NCBI RefSeq assembly: GCF_012986595.1
Contig: NZ_JAAQYM010000005.1
Span: 62,001-126,000, forward strand
Origin: Pseudomonas koreensis
GTDB lineage: Bacteria > Pseudomonadota > Gammaproteobacteria > Pseudomonadales > Pseudomonadaceae
Length of the DNA: 64,000 nt
Reading direction: 5' to 3'
The position numbers and the translations under genes were made by a program. This document shows positions 18,517 through 28,180 of the stretch, one piece after another (within the stretch, counting starts at the first letter, position 1; the number at the start of each line of letters is the position of its first letter). The notes below the pieces were generated by a model that was given only the letters and a program-made list of their open reading frames with translations, searched no databases and was not told the origin of the DNA.

Positions 18517-19506
18517 TCAGGCAGAAATGATCCGGTTCTTGCCCTGCCGCTTGGCCTCATACATCGCCGCATCCGCCCGGGCGAACAGGCTGTCGAGGCT
18601 GTCGTCGCCATCCGTGAGGCTGGTCAGGCCCTGGCTGACGGTGATGCCGAACGTCTGCCCGTCATGGCTGAACCTCAAGCGCTGAATCTCCTGCTGCAGC
18701 CGCTCGGCCACTTGCATCGCCATGTCCGGTGCGCAACCGGGGAACACCGCGGCGAACTCTTCTCCGCCAATGCGTCCGAACAGATCGCCCCGACGTAACG
18801 AACTGCGTCCGCAGTCGGCGATCCGCTGCAATACGTTGTCGCCCTCCTGATGACCGTAGCTGTCGTTGATCAGCTTGAAGTCATCGATGTCCAGCAGCAG
18901 GAAGGCCAGTGGCGCACCTTGCAGGCGCGCCTCTTCGAACTCGCGATGGGCGCATTCGAAGAAGTGCCGACGGTTGCTGCTCTGGGTCAGAACATCGGTG
19001 GTCGCCAGGCGATGCAGCTCGGTTTCCATCTGTTTCTTGTCGGTGATGTCCTCGGCGATGCCGACAATGATCACCGGTTGCCCGGGCTCGTCCTGACGGT
19101 TGATGAAGCATTTGTCGCTGAGCCAGCGCACCTGGCCGTCGGCGGCGATGATCCGGTATTCGCGGTCTTCCACCGCGCCCTTGTGCAGCACTTCGGCAAG
19201 GCTGCGCTCAGCGTAATCCAGGTCGTCGGGGTAGATGCTGTCGCGCCACTGGTGGTGGTCGGCGAGCAAGAGTCCCGCGGAGCGCCCGAAAATCCGTTCG
19301 TAAGCGGGGCTGACGTACAGCACCTGACGGGTTTCCCAGTTGAATGCCCACAGCACGGCGTTAACGCTCACCAGCAGTGAGCTGAACAGCTGTTCGCGCT
19401 CGCTCAGCCGGGCGACTTCGCCTTGGGCGTGCATCAGCGCCATCAGCGTTTGCGCGGCCTCGGGCCACTGCGCAAGGGATGAGTCTTTTTGATTGTTGTT
19501 GACCAT
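18517..19506 (-). CDS. Diguanylate cyclase, PAS-GGDEF
   Basis: 329 residues if started at ATG 19506; a TTG 15 bases further upstream is possible. Residues about 40-160 form a PAS/PAC sensor (NWETRQVLYVSPAYERIFGR and VGIAEDITDKKQ). A GGDEF domain follows with the active-site motif GGEEF and the product-inhibition site RRGD five residues before it. It should make cyclic di-GMP and be feedback-inhibited. No transmembrane helix is seen, so it is probably cytoplasmic. It may feed PNAG synthesis upstream, an inference from pathway knowledge only. Confidence 0.9.
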   Translation of the reverse strand: MVNNNQKDSSLAQWPEAAQTLMALMHAQGEVARLSEREQLFSSLLVSVNAVLWAFNWETRQVLYVSPAYERIFGRSAGLLLADHHQWRDSIYPDDLDYAERSLAEVLHKGAVEDREYRIIAADGQVRWLSDKCFINRQDEPGQPVIIVGIAEDITDKKQMETELHRLATTDVLTQSSNRRHFFECAHREFEEARLQGAPLAFLLLDIDDFKLINDSYGHQEGDNVLQRIADCGRSSLRRGDLFGRIGGEEFAAVFPGCAPDMAMQVAERLQQEIQRLRFSHDGQTFGITVSQGLTSLTDGDDSLDSLFARADAAMYEAKRQGKNRIISA

Positions 19507-19616
19507 CGGCACATATCTCAAGTGTGTGCCGCGATTTCGACAACGGCCACAGTACAGCCCGCCGGGGTGGCGAAGTGTCTTTGAGATAGGGCTTTCGGTG
19601 CTAAGTTCCGCGCATT

Positions 19617-19741
19617 TGTGGCAGGGGAGCTTGCTCCCGCCGGGCGGTAGGGGTGACGCGTTTCAGCAATGAGAACGCGTCGTCAAATGTGCGCCAGCTT
19701 CGCTACTGATCGGGGAGGAATCCCCCGCCACAGGGGATTCC
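19617..19741. repeat. Degenerate REP pair, TGGCGAGGGAGCTTGCTCCC family
   Basis: The left half reads GGCAGGGGAGCTTGCTCCCG; the right half is diverged (CCCCGCCACAGGGG). Within the right end a perfect 9-bp hairpin, GGAATCCCC/GGGGATTCC (19717-19741), sits just after the desA stop and might help end transcription, though no T-run follows. Confidence 0.6.
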
Positions 19742-19751
19742 TTGCTGCCCG

Positions 19752-20936
19752 TCATGCTGCGGCAGGACGCAACGAGTAGGTTTTCAACTGGTCGGCGAAT
19801 TCACGCAGGGACTGGATGCCGCTGGCCTCGGCCTCGTGCACCCATTCCTTGATGGCGGCGAGCATGTCGTGGCCATTTGCGCTGGTCTTGACCCAGATCT
19901 GCTGCAGGGCCAGACGTTTTTCGTAAATTACCTTCAGCGCCTGGCTGTGCTCGAGCATGTTCTGGATGCGCAAGTGATGACGGTCTTCCAGCAGGCTGGT
20001 TTCCCGCGATAGCAGGCGTTTGGCCCGATGGAATTGATGGCGTACCGAATGATCGACCTTATCCAGCTCCTGCTTGACCAGCGGGGCGATCACCAATTTG
20101 CGGTACTGTGCCATGATCTGGAAGCGGTTGTTGAGGATCGCCATGGCGGTGTCCATGTCCAGATGACCCTTGCCTTCGACGCGATGGGCGATCGGCGCCA
20201 CGCGCTGCACCTTGGCCAGCCCGAGAAAGCTGAAGACCTTGATCCACGCCCAGCCCAGGTCGAACTCCCACTTCTTCACCGACAGCTTGGCCGAGTTGGG
20301 GTAGGTGTGATGGTTGTTGTGCAGTTCTTCGCCGCCGATCAGGATGCCCCACGGCACCAGATTGGTCGCCGCGTCGCGGCATTCGAAGTTGCGGTAGCCG
20401 ATGGCATGGCCCAGACCGTTGACCACGCCGGCAGCCCAGACCGGGATCCACATCATCTGGATCGCCCAGATGGTGATGCCGATGGTACCGAACAGCAGCA
20501 GGTCGATGACGCCCATGATCGCCACGCCCAGCAACGGATAGCGGCTGTAGAGATTGCGCTCGATCCAGTCTTCGGGGCAGTTCTTGCCGTAGATGCGCAG
20601 GGTCTCCGGGTTCTCGGCTTCGGCGCGGTACAGCTCGGCGCCTTTGCGCAGTACGGTGGACAAGCCCTTGATGACCGGGCTGTGCGGGTCATCTTCGGTT
20701 TCGCATTTGGCGTGATGTTTACGGTGGATGGCCGTCCACTCGCGGGTGTTCTGTGCCGTGGTCAGCCACAGCCAGAAGCGGAAAAAGTGTTTCAGGCCGG
20801 CATTCAGCTCAAGCGAGCGATGGGCCGAGTAACGGTGCAGATAGACGGTGACGGCGACAATTGTCACGTGGGTCATCAGCAGGGTGACTGCGACCAGTGA
20901 CCAGGCCGACAAGCCAAGAAAACCTTCGTACCACAT
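19752..20936 (-). CDS. desA: DesA-type delta-9 fatty acyl desaturase
   Basis: 394 residues. Membrane-bound desaturase with the three His boxes: HRYSAH (34-39), HRKHH (71-75) and HNNHH (206-210), which bind the di-iron centre, plus hydrophobic segments around 10-32, 45-60 and 133-172. The C-terminal 130 residues are helical and charged. In P. aeruginosa, DesA introduces a cis double bond at carbon 9 of acyl chains already in phospholipids under aerobic conditions. The neighbour order (GGDEF/EAL gene, oscA, sbp, cysTWA) matches the P. aeruginosa desA locus as I recall it, which favours DesA over the acyl-CoA desaturase DesB. Confidence 0.85.
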   Translation of the reverse strand: MWYEGFLGLSAWSLVAVTLLMTHVTIVAVTVYLHRYSAHRSLELNAGLKHFFRFWLWLTTAQNTREWTAIHRKHHAKCETEDDPHSPVIKGLSTVLRKGAELYRAEAENPETLRIYGKNCPEDWIERNLYSRYPLLGVAIMGVIDLLLFGTIGITIWAIQMMWIPVWAAGVVNGLGHAIGYRNFECRDAATNLVPWGILIGGEELHNNHHTYPNSAKLSVKKWEFDLGWAWIKVFSFLGLAKVQRVAPIAHRVEGKGHLDMDTAMAILNNRFQIMAQYRKLVIAPLVKQELDKVDHSVRHQFHRAKRLLSRETSLLEDRHHLRIQNMLEHSQALKVIYEKRLALQQIWVKTSANGHDMLAAIKEWVHEAEASGIQSLREFADQLKTYSLRPAAA

Positions 20937-21044
20937 AGGCTATAGGGCCCTCGAAAAAGAAAAAAACAGCCGTTGCATTATCACCAAGCACACAGATAAA
21001 ACCAGTCGCCCTTTCAGATAAGAGTCGCTGGATGTTTCTTGACC

Positions 21045-21050
21045 TATAAT
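21045..21050 (+). promoter_or_regulatory. Candidate -10 box of the GGDEF-EAL gene
   Basis: TATAAT, an exact consensus -10, 22 bases before the first ATG of the downstream gene. The -35 region is weak, so the promoter may need an activator. Confidence 0.4.
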
Positions 21051-21071
21051 TCCAACCTTTTTTGTAGGGAC

Positions 21072-23003
21072 ATGGACAGCCGAATGCCTGCCACTTACCG
21101 CGATGCCTTGCGTGCAGCGCTGCTTTACCTGGTGCTTGCTGTCGTCTGGCTGCAGGGCACTGGTTACTTATTGAACAGTTTCTTTGATCAGTCTGTCGAT
21201 CTGCAGCGATGGCAACTGATCAACGGTTACGTCTGGGCGGCGCTGAGTACCGGGCTGATCTTTCTGGCGCGCCTGCGTTTGTGTGAGTTTCTCGGCATCG
21301 GTGCACGGTTGCGCGAGCGTCAGGCTGACCGTGAGCGCCTGCGCCAGGCTGCCGCGGTTTTCGACTGTACCCGCGAAGGAGTGCTGGTCACCAACCGCGA
21401 AGGCCTGATCGTGCACGTTAACCGCGCGTTCATGGAGATCACCGGCTACCAGTACGAAGAAGTCCTCGGCCATCAGCCGAGTCTGTTCAAGTCCGGCCAC
21501 CATCCGCCGGGCTTCTATCAGGCGATGTTCGCCACACTGCAGGCCCACGGCGAGTGGAGCGGGGAAATCTGGAACCGGCGCAAGAGCGGTGAGATTTATC
21601 CACAGTGGCAAACCATCCGCGTGATTCACGATGATCAGGGGCGGCTCAGTCACTACGTGGCGGTGTTTTCCGACATCAGTGCAATCAAGGACTCCGAACA
21701 CGAACTCAAGCACCTCGCCCACCACGACCCGCTGACCGATCTGCCCAATCGCCTGCTGTTCAGCGACCGCGCCGAGCAGGCGCTGGCGTCGGCGCAGTTG
21801 CACAAGCGCGGCTGCGCCTTGCTGATGATCGATCTGGATCACTTCAAGATGATCAACGACAGCCTCGGCCACAACGTCGGCGATCGCTTGCTCAAGGCGG
21901 TGGCGGCGCGCCTGCAGGACCTGTTCGGTCCCGGGATTACCCTGGCGCGGCTCGGCGGTGATGAATTCGCGGTGCTGGCGGAAAGTTGTCCACAACCGGT
22001 CCAGGCGGCGGCGCTGGCGCAGCGCATTCTCGATGCGCTGAAGGAGCCGGTTCGCATCGACCAGCATGAGCTGTTCATCAACGCCAGTATCGGCATCAGC
22101 CTGTTCCCCAGCGATGCATTGAGTGCCGATCAACTGCTGCGCAATGCCGACGCCGCGCTGTTCAAGGCCAAGAGCAGCGGGCGCAACGGTTATGCGTTGT
22201 ACACCGAAGAACTGACCGCCCATGCGCAGCAACGGGTCGAGATCGCTTTCGAACTGCGCCGTGCCCTGGAGCAGCAGGAGCTGCGGGTTTTCTATCAACC
22301 GGTGCACGACCTCAAAACCCGTCGCCTGATCGGTGTCGAAGCGCTGGTGCGCTGGCAGCATCCGCAGCGGGGGCTGGTGTCGCCGGCGGAATTCATTCCG
22401 ATTGCCGAGCGCACCGGGCTGATTGCCGAAATCGACGCTTGGGTCATGCGCGAGGCGTGTTCGCAGATGTGCCAATGGCAGCAGGCCGGGATTGGGCTGT
22501 CGTTCGTCGCGGTGAACGTATCGTCGCGGCTGTTCGCCCGGCGCGAGCTGTACCAGCAGGTGGCGCAGGTGCTGCACGAAACCGGGCTGAACCCGGCCTA
22601 TCTGGAGCTGGAAGTCACCGAAAGCGCGGTGATGGACGACCCGGAAGTGGCACTGGAACAGATGCATCGTTTGCGCGAACTGGGCATTCGCCTGGCCATC
22701 GACGATTTCGGCACTGGCTATTCGTCACTGCTGCGGCTCAAGCGCCTGCCGGTGCAGAAGCTCAAGATCGATCAAGGCTTTGTCGCCGGGCTGCCCTTGG
22801 ACGAGGACGATGTGGCGATCGTTCGAGTGATCATCGCGCTGGCCCGCAGCATGGGCATGCAGGTCCACGCCGAGGGCATCGAGCAGGCGGAGCAGGCGGC
22901 GTTTCTGCTGGAGCAGGCATGTGATCTGGGCCAGGGCTACTGGTTTGGGCGGCCGGTGCCTGCGGGGGAGATTGATTGGGCGCGGGCACCGTTTATCGGC
23001 TGA
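21072..23003 (+). CDS. Membrane-anchored PAS-GGDEF-EAL cyclic di-GMP protein
   Basis: 643 residues from ATG 21072; ATG 21084 is an alternative because AGGGA lies only one base before the first. Two transmembrane helices (about 15-35 and 52-72) lead into a PAS/PAC domain (REGLIVHVNRAFMEITGYQY), a GGDEF domain with intact GGDEF but no RxxD inhibition site, and an EAL domain with VEALVRWQ, the DDFGTGYSSL loop and KIDQGFV. Both catalytic centres look intact, so it could synthesise, degrade, or do both. It is divergent from desA and co-directional with oscA, but separated from it by a REP pair. Confidence 0.92.
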   Translation: MDSRMPATYRDALRAALLYLVLAVVWLQGTGYLLNSFFDQSVDLQRWQLINGYVWAALSTGLIFLARLRLCEFLGIGARLRERQADRERLRQAAAVFDCTREGVLVTNREGLIVHVNRAFMEITGYQYEEVLGHQPSLFKSGHHPPGFYQAMFATLQAHGEWSGEIWNRRKSGEIYPQWQTIRVIHDDQGRLSHYVAVFSDISAIKDSEHELKHLAHHDPLTDLPNRLLFSDRAEQALASAQLHKRGCALLMIDLDHFKMINDSLGHNVGDRLLKAVAARLQDLFGPGITLARLGGDEFAVLAESCPQPVQAAALAQRILDALKEPVRIDQHELFINASIGISLFPSDALSADQLLRNADAALFKAKSSGRNGYALYTEELTAHAQQRVEIAFELRRALEQQELRVFYQPVHDLKTRRLIGVEALVRWQHPQRGLVSPAEFIPIAERTGLIAEIDAWVMREACSQMCQWQQAGIGLSFVAVNVSSRLFARRELYQQVAQVLHETGLNPAYLELEVTESAVMDDPEVALEQMHRLRELGIRLAIDDFGTGYSSLLRLKRLPVQKLKIDQGFVAGLPLDEDDVAIVRVIIALARSMGMQVHAEGIEQAEQAAFLLEQACDLGQGYWFGRPVPAGEIDWARAPFIG

Positions 23004-23010
23004 ATCCGAT

Positions 23011-23110
23011 CCTGTGGCGAGGGAGCTTGCTCCCGCTGGACTGCGTAGCAGGCCCAAAAAAACGGCGAGTGCTTCGCACTCGAGCGGGAGCAAGCTCCCT
23101 CGCCACAGGG
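23011..23110. repeat. REP pair, TGGCGAGGGAGCTTGCTCCC family
   Basis: Near-perfect inverted copies (left TGTGGCGAGGGAGCTTGCTC, right GAGCAAGCTCCCTCGCCACA) flank a 45-base centre, immediately after the GGDEF-EAL stop codon. Confidence 0.92.
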
Positions 23111-23186
23111 GGAGCGGTGTTCTTTCATAGCGGGAACACCGCGCAAACCCTTGCCCCGTCAGATAATGTTTTCCAGTTATATAAAC

Positions 23187-23211
23187 ATTCTTAAATAGTC
23201 TTTTTAAGAAT
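23187..23211. promoter_or_regulatory. Inverted repeat in the oscA-sbp promoter region
   Basis: ATTCTTAAA (23187-23195) and TTTAAGAAT (23203-23211): perfect 9-bp arms with 7 bases between, about 85 bases before oscA. A TCTTAT element follows at 23223. This could be an operator for sulfur control (for example CysB), but the binding protein is inferred only from the genes it precedes. Confidence 0.5.
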
Positions 23212-23293
23212 ATCTGTGCCTCTCTTATATTGCTCCCACGCCGAACGCAGTGCGGCCCACTGCCAGGCATATCCCATTCAAAGGAGCAGCACC

Positions 23294-23476
23294 ATGAGCG
23301 CATCCCTTCGCAGCGTTGACGGTCAGGACGAAACCACCATTTTGCGTGAAATCCAGAGCGCTCTGCGCGATCTGCGATTTGGCGCGGTGGAGATCACTGT
23401 GCACAACGCTCAGGTCGTGCAGATCGAACGCAAAGAGAAATTCCGTTTGCAGCAGCCGGGTAAGCAACCGGGCTGA
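23294..23476 (+). CDS. oscA: OscA, small sulfur-starvation protein (DUF2292)
   Basis: 60 residues from ATG 23294 with AAGGAG (23281-23286) upstream. The segment REIQSALRDLRFGAVEITVH followed by VVQIERKEKFRL matches the DUF2292 family. A small gene of this family upstream of sbp was described as oscA in Pseudomonas corrugata, involved in growth on organic sulfur and in chromate resistance. It lies 147 bases before sbp with a REP pair between, so it may be partly co-transcribed with the sulfate importer. The molecular function is unknown. Confidence 0.85.
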   Translation: MSASLRSVDGQDETTILREIQSALRDLRFGAVEITVHNAQVVQIERKEKFRLQQPGKQPG

Positions 23477-23482
23477 GTTGAA

Positions 23483-23556
23483 GATCAAAAGATCGCAGCC
23501 TGCGGCAGCTCCTACAGGGGGCTGTGTGTAGGAGCTGCCGAAGGCGGCGATCTTTG
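23483..23556. repeat. REP pair, GTAGGAGCTGCCGCAGG family, inside the oscA-sbp gap
   Basis: Left half GATCGCAGCCTGCGGCAGCT, right half a slightly diverged GTAGGAGCTGCCGAAGGCGG. Inside an operon such hairpins commonly protect the upstream mRNA and set different expression levels. Confidence 0.85.
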
Positions 23557-23623
23557 AATGAGCAACCCGATTCCAGCCACACATAAGAAAAAGCCACCAC
23601 CCAGAATTCCAGGAGCTTTCACC

Positions 23624-24637
23624 ATGTCGTCGATTCGCCGTTACGCTTTGGCCGCCCTGGCCAGCGCTGTGTTTGCCGGTTCCGCGGTTGCCAAGGATTA
23701 CGAACTGCTCAACGTATCGTACGACCCGACGCGCGAGCTGTATCAGGACTACAACGCTGAATTCATCAAGTTCTGGCAGAAGGACCACGCCGGCGACAGC
23801 GTGAAAATCCAGCAGTCCCACGGCGGATCGGGCAAGCAGGGCCGCGCGGTGATCGACGGTCTGCGTGCCGACGTCGTGACCCTGGCGCTGGCCGGTGACA
23901 TCGACGAAATCGCCAAGCTCGGCAAGACCCTGCCAGCCGACTGGCAGAAGCGTCTGCCGGACGCCAGCACCCCGTACACCTCGACCATTGTGTTCCTGGT
24001 GCGCAAGGGCAACCCCAAAGGCATCAAGGACTGGGGCGACCTGGTCAAGAACGACGTCTCGGTCATCACCCCGAACCCGAAAACCTCCGGCGGTGCGCGC
24101 TGGAACTTCCTCGCCGCGTGGGCCTATGGCCTGAAAGCCAACGGCGGCAGCGAAGAAAAAGCCAAAGAATACGTACAGAATCTGTTCAAGCATGTGCCCG
24201 TGCTGGACACCGGCGCCCGTGGTTCGACCATCACCTTCGTCAACAACGGTCAGGGTGACGTGTTGCTGGCCTGGGAAAACGAAGCCTTCCTGGCGCTGAA
24301 AGAAGATGGCGGCGCCGACAAGTTCGAAATCGTCGTGCCGTCGCTGTCGATCCTCGCCGAGCCACCGGTGGCCGTGGTCGACAAGAACGCCGAGAAGAAG
24401 GGCAACGAGCAGATCGCCGAAGCCTATCTGAAGCACCTGTACAGCCCGGCCGGTCAGGAGATCGCCGCGAAGAACTTCTACCGCCCGCGTGACAAGGACG
24501 TGGCGGCGAAGTACGCCCAGCAGTTCCCGAAACTGGAACTGGTGACCATCGACAAGGACTTCGGCGGCTGGAAATCCGCGCAGCCGAAATTCTTCAATGA
24601 CGGTGGCGTGTTCGACCAGATCTATCAGGCGCAATAA
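23624..24637 (+). CDS. sbp: Sbp, periplasmic sulfate-binding protein
   Basis: 337 residues from ATG 23624 (AGGAG at 23611). Signal peptide cleaved at AVA-K (about residue 23). The mature sequence has family signatures [18 protein letters not shown], the sulfate-contact segment [13 protein letters not shown], and [18 protein letters not shown]. It delivers sulfate (and thiosulfate to some extent) to CysTWA. The CysT gene follows after a REP pair. Confidence 0.96.
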   Translation: MSSIRRYALAALASAVFAGSAVAKDYELLNVSYDPTRELYQDYNAEFIKFWQKDHAGDSVKIQQSHGGSGKQGRAVIDGLRADVVTLALAGDIDEIAKLGKTLPADWQKRLPDASTPYTSTIVFLVRKGNPKGIKDWGDLVKNDVSVITPNPKTSGGARWNFLAAWAYGLKANGGSEEKAKEYVQNLFKHVPVLDTGARGSTITFVNNGQGDVLLAWENEAFLALKEDGGADKFEIVVPSLSILAEPPVAVVDKNAEKKGNEQIAEAYLKHLYSPAGQEIAAKNFYRPRDKDVAAKYAQQFPKLELVTIDKDFGGWKSAQPKFFNDGGVFDQIYQAQ

Positions 24638-24661
24638 TCTGAGCAGAACCCGGACTCAATG

Positions 24662-24769
24662 TGACGAGGGAGCAAGTCGGGCCGCCGCACCGTCCCGCTT
24701 GATTGCGCAGCGCTCATAAGAATTAGGGACTGCTGCGCAGTCCAGCGGGAGCAAGCTCCCTCGCCACAC
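24662..24769. repeat. Degenerate REP pair, TGGCGAGGGAGCTTGCTCCC family
   Basis: The left half is diverged (GACGAGGGAGCAAGTCGG); the right half is intact (GCGGGAGCAAGCTCCCTCGC). It sits between sbp and cysT within the sulfate operon. Confidence 0.75.
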
Positions 24770-24783
24770 AACCAAGGACTTTT

Positions 24784-25602
24784 ATGTCGCGTCGTATCTC
24801 CCCCGTCATACCCGGCTTCGGGCTGACGCTGGGTTACACCTTGGTGTACCTCAGCCTGATTGTGCTTATCCCGCTGGCGGCGATGTTCGTCCACGCCGCC
24901 CAACTCACCTGGGATCAGTTCTGGACGATCATCTCCGCCCCCCGCGTGCTGGCCGCTCTGAAGCTGAGCTTCGGCACCGCACTGTGTGCCGCGATCATCA
25001 ACGGCATCATCGGTACGCTGCTGGCGTGGGTGCTGGTGCGCTACACCTTCCCCGGGCGCAAGGTGATCGACGCGATGATCGATCTGCCGTTTGCCCTGCC
25101 GACAGCCGTTGCCGGTATTGCCCTGACTGCGCTGTACACCCCGACCGGCCTGGTCGGGCAGTTCGCCGCCGACCTCGGTTTCAAGATTGCCTACACACCG
25201 TTGGGCATCACCCTCGCGCTGACCTTCGTGACCCTGCCGTTCGTGGTGCGCACGGTGCAACCGGTGCTGGCCGATATCCCGCGTGAAGTCGAAGAAGCGG
25301 CCGCCTGCCTCGGTGCGAAACCTTTGCAGGTGTTCCGCCATATCCTGCTGCCGGCATTGTTGCCTGCCTGGCTGACCGGTTTTGCCCTGGCCTTCGCCCG
25401 GGGCGTCGGCGAGTATGGTTCGGTGATTTTCATTGCCGGCAACATGCCGATGAAAACCGAGATCCTGCCGCTGCTGATCATGGTCAAGCTCGACCAATAC
25501 GATTACACCGGCGCCACCTCCATCGGCGTGCTGATGCTGGTGGTTTCCTTCGTCCTGTTGCTGCTGATCAACTTGCTGCAGCGGCGCATCGAAACCCCAT
25601 AA
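24784..25602 (+). CDS. cysT: CysT (CysU), sulfate ABC transporter permease
   Basis: 272 residues with about six transmembrane helices and the permease coupling loop [20 protein letters not shown] typical of binding-protein-dependent permeases. It starts with ATG 24784 just after the REP pair. It forms the membrane channel with CysW and is energised by CysA. Placement between sbp and cysW fixes the substrate as sulfate/thiosulfate. Confidence 0.95.
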   Translation: MSRRISPVIPGFGLTLGYTLVYLSLIVLIPLAAMFVHAAQLTWDQFWTIISAPRVLAALKLSFGTALCAAIINGIIGTLLAWVLVRYTFPGRKVIDAMIDLPFALPTAVAGIALTALYTPTGLVGQFAADLGFKIAYTPLGITLALTFVTLPFVVRTVQPVLADIPREVEEAAACLGAKPLQVFRHILLPALLPAWLTGFALAFARGVGEYGSVIFIAGNMPMKTEILPLLIMVKLDQYDYTGATSIGVLMLVVSFVLLLLINLLQRRIETP

Positions 25603-25615
25603 GGAGGCGCGAACC

Positions 25616-26488
25616 ATGTCCCAATCGTCTATTGCGGCCGCGTCCTCGGCCAACGCTGCGCGCCGTGGCAGCGCCACTTCGCGCAGGATCCTGATCGGTC
25701 TCGGCTGGCTGATCTTTTTCCTGTTTCTGGTGTTGCCGCTGTTCATCGTGGTGTCGCAGGGCCTGAAGAACGGTCTCGGCGCATTCTTCACCGCGATCTT
25801 TGAACCGGATGCGCTGTCGGCGCTGAAACTGACGGTGATCGCGGTGCTGATTTCGGTGCCGCTGAACCTGGTGTTCGGGGTCAGCGCCGCGTGGTGCGTG
25901 AGCAAATATTCGTTCCGTGGCAAGAGCATGCTGGTGACGCTGATCGACCTGCCGTTCTCGGTATCGCCGGTGATCGCAGGTCTGGTCTACGTGCTGATGT
26001 TCGGCGCTCAGGGCCTGTTCGGACCGTGGCTGCAGGATCACGACATCCAGATCGTCTTCGCCCTGCCGGGCATCGTGCTGGCGACGATCTTCGTCACCGT
26101 GCCGTTCGTGGCCCGCGAGCTGATCCCGCTGATGCAGGAACAAGGCACGCAGGAAGAGGAAGCCGCGCGGCTGCTTGGCGCCAATGGCTGGCAGATGTTC
26201 TGGCACGTCACCGTCCCCAACATCAAGTGGGGCCTGATCTATGGCGTGGTGCTGTGTACCGCGCGGGCCATGGGTGAGTTCGGTGCGGTGTCGGTGGTCT
26301 CCGGGCACATTCGCGGGGTGACCAACACCTTGCCGCTGCACGTCGAGATCCTCTACAACGAATACAACCACGTGGCCGCGTTCGCCGTGGCGAGCCTGTT
26401 GCTGATCCTGGCGCTCTTCATCCTGCTGCTCAAGCAGTGGAGCGAAAACCGTATCAACCGCCTGCGCGCCAGCGCCGCGGAGGAATAA
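25616..26488 (+). CDS. cysW: CysW, sulfate ABC transporter permease
   Basis: 290 residues, about six transmembrane helices after a Ser/Ala-rich cytoplasmic start, and a coupling loop [27 protein letters not shown] precedes ATG 25616 at a good distance. It is the second channel subunit of the sulfate importer; cysA starts three bases after its stop. Confidence 0.95.
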   Translation: MSQSSIAAASSANAARRGSATSRRILIGLGWLIFFLFLVLPLFIVVSQGLKNGLGAFFTAIFEPDALSALKLTVIAVLISVPLNLVFGVSAAWCVSKYSFRGKSMLVTLIDLPFSVSPVIAGLVYVLMFGAQGLFGPWLQDHDIQIVFALPGIVLATIFVTVPFVARELIPLMQEQGTQEEEAARLLGANGWQMFWHVTVPNIKWGLIYGVVLCTARAMGEFGAVSVVSGHIRGVTNTLPLHVEILYNEYNHVAAFAVASLLLILALFILLLKQWSENRINRLRASAAEE

Positions 26489-26491
26489 TTC

Positions 26492-27481
26492 ATGTCGATC
26501 GAAGTGCGTAACGTCAGCAAGAATTTCAATGCGTTCAAGGCGCTGGACAACATCAGCCTGGATATCCACAGCGGTGAGCTGGTGGCGTTGCTCGGCCCGT
26601 CCGGCTGCGGCAAGACCACGCTGCTACGGATTATCGCCGGCCTGGAAACCCCGGATCAGGGCAACATCGTATTCCACGGCGAAGACGTCTCCGGCCACGA
26701 CGTGCGTGATCGCAACGTCGGTTTCGTGTTCCAGCACTACGCGCTGTTCCGTCACATGACGGTGTTCGACAACGTCGCGTTCGGCCTGCGCATGAAACCG
26801 AAAAACCAGCGCCCGAGCGAAAGCCAGATCGCGACCAAGGTCCACGAACTGCTGAACATGGTGCAACTGGACTGGCTGTCGGATCGCTACCCGGAGCAGT
26901 TGTCCGGCGGCCAGCGTCAGCGTATTGCCCTGGCCCGCGCGTTGGCGGTGGAACCGAAGGTCCTGCTGCTCGATGAGCCGTTCGGCGCCCTCGACGCCAA
27001 AGTGCGTAAAGAACTGCGCCGCTGGCTGGCGCGCCTGCACGAAGACATCAACCTGACCTCGGTGTTCGTGACCCACGACCAGGAAGAAGCCATGGAAGTC
27101 GCCGACCGCATCGTGGTGATGAACAAGGGCGTGATCGAGCAGATCGGCTCCCCGGGCGACGTCTACGAAAACCCGGCCAGCGATTTCGTTTATCACTTCC
27201 TCGGCGACTCGAACCGCTTGCTGCTCAGCGACGACAACCACGTGCTGTTCCGCCCGCACGAAGTGTCGTTGTCCAAACATGAACTGGAAGATCACCACGC
27301 CGCTGAAGTGCGCGATATCCGCCCGTTGGGCGCGACCACGCGAGTGACGTTGAAGGTGGAGGGGCAGACGGATCTGATCGAGGCCGAAGTGGTGAAAGAC
27401 CACGACAGCCTGATCGGTCTGGCCAAGGGTGAAACGCTGTTCTTCAAACCGAAGGTCTGGCAGAAAGTCGCCAGCCTCTAA
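26492..27481 (+). CDS. cysA: CysA, sulfate ABC transporter ATPase
   Basis: 329 residues. ABC ATPase with Walker [10 protein letters not shown], signature [15 protein letters not shown], Walker [12 protein letters not shown] and the switch His in [14 protein letters not shown]. The C-terminal regulatory region (from about 235, FRPHEVSL) is typical of CysA. GGAGGAA precedes the start. It ends the oscA-sbp-cysTWA run, and a REP pair follows. Confidence 0.96.
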   Translation: MSIEVRNVSKNFNAFKALDNISLDIHSGELVALLGPSGCGKTTLLRIIAGLETPDQGNIVFHGEDVSGHDVRDRNVGFVFQHYALFRHMTVFDNVAFGLRMKPKNQRPSESQIATKVHELLNMVQLDWLSDRYPEQLSGGQRQRIALARALAVEPKVLLLDEPFGALDAKVRKELRRWLARLHEDINLTSVFVTHDQEEAMEVADRIVVMNKGVIEQIGSPGDVYENPASDFVYHFLGDSNRLLLSDDNHVLFRPHEVSLSKHELEDHHAAEVRDIRPLGATTRVTLKVEGQTDLIEAEVVKDHDSLIGLAKGETLFFKPKVWQKVASL

Positions 27482-27482
27482 A

Positions 27483-27562
27483 ATCAAAAGATCGCAGCCT
27501 GCGGCAGCTCCTGCATTGGAATGCGTTTCCCCTGTAGGAGCTGCCGCAGGCTGCGATCTTTT
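27483..27562. repeat. REP pair, GTAGGAGCTGCCGCAGG family
   Basis: Two near-perfect inverted copies between the convergent cysA and DUF962 genes. Confidence 0.92.
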
Positions 27563-27570
27563 AAAGCGGC

Positions 27571-28098
27571 CTAAGCCGCCGCTTTGCCATTCGGATTGAC
27601 CCGCACCACCCCCGCCCGGGCCTCGATCTGCTCTTTCAACTCATGGCGCATCCCGAGCAGGAACGCCAACTCGGCCACGACAAACAACGGCCCGACAATC
27701 AACCCGCTCACGTCATCGACAAACGCCGGTTTGCACCCTTCATAGTGGTGCCCGACAAACTGGATCACCCAGCCGATCACGAACATCGCCAGCCCGCTGC
27801 TGAGCCAGACCATGGTGCTCTGCTGCGCCAGCGCATGCCCGGCCCAGACCGACAGGCCCATCAGCAGTGTCATCAGAACACCCAGCTTCAGTTCCAGGCG
27901 CAGGTAAAACCACGCCGAGGCCAGCGCCAGCAGCACCGCCGGCGATAGCCACAACCCGCCCAGCGCCCATTGCGGCCGCGACAACAACACTGCCACGGCC
28001 ACCACGATCAGCGGAATGCCGATAAAGTGGCTGGCGATGTTGCGCGGGTCGCGGTGGTAGGCGGCGTATTGACTCAAGTGATCGACGAGGCTTTTCAT
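27571..28098 (-). CDS. DUF962 (Mpo1-like) membrane protein
   Basis: 175 residues from ATG 28098, preceded by GGAGGAAC; longer frames reach 28182 but collide with the divergent regulator. Four or so transmembrane helices, with conserved His-containing segments HRDPRNIASHFIGIP near the N-terminus and GHHYEGCKPAF around 125-135. In yeast, Mpo1 of this family is an iron-dependent dioxygenase in alpha-oxidation of 2-hydroxy fatty acids; the bacterial role is not proven. It is divergent from the Crp/Fnr-type gene with about 80 bases between. Confidence 0.85.
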   Translation of the reverse strand: MKSLVDHLSQYAAYHRDPRNIASHFIGIPLIVVAVAVLLSRPQWALGGLWLSPAVLLALASAWFYLRLELKLGVLMTLLMGLSVWAGHALAQQSTMVWLSSGLAMFVIGWVIQFVGHHYEGCKPAFVDDVSGLIVGPLFVVAELAFLLGMRHELKEQIEARAGVVRVNPNGKAAA

Positions 28099-28180
28099 TG
28101 TTGTTCCTCCTGTAGGGTGAGAGCAGCATGCCCCGGGTTCGGCGTTCGCTCTGTCAGGCAGGCGACAATTGGGAGTGTTC

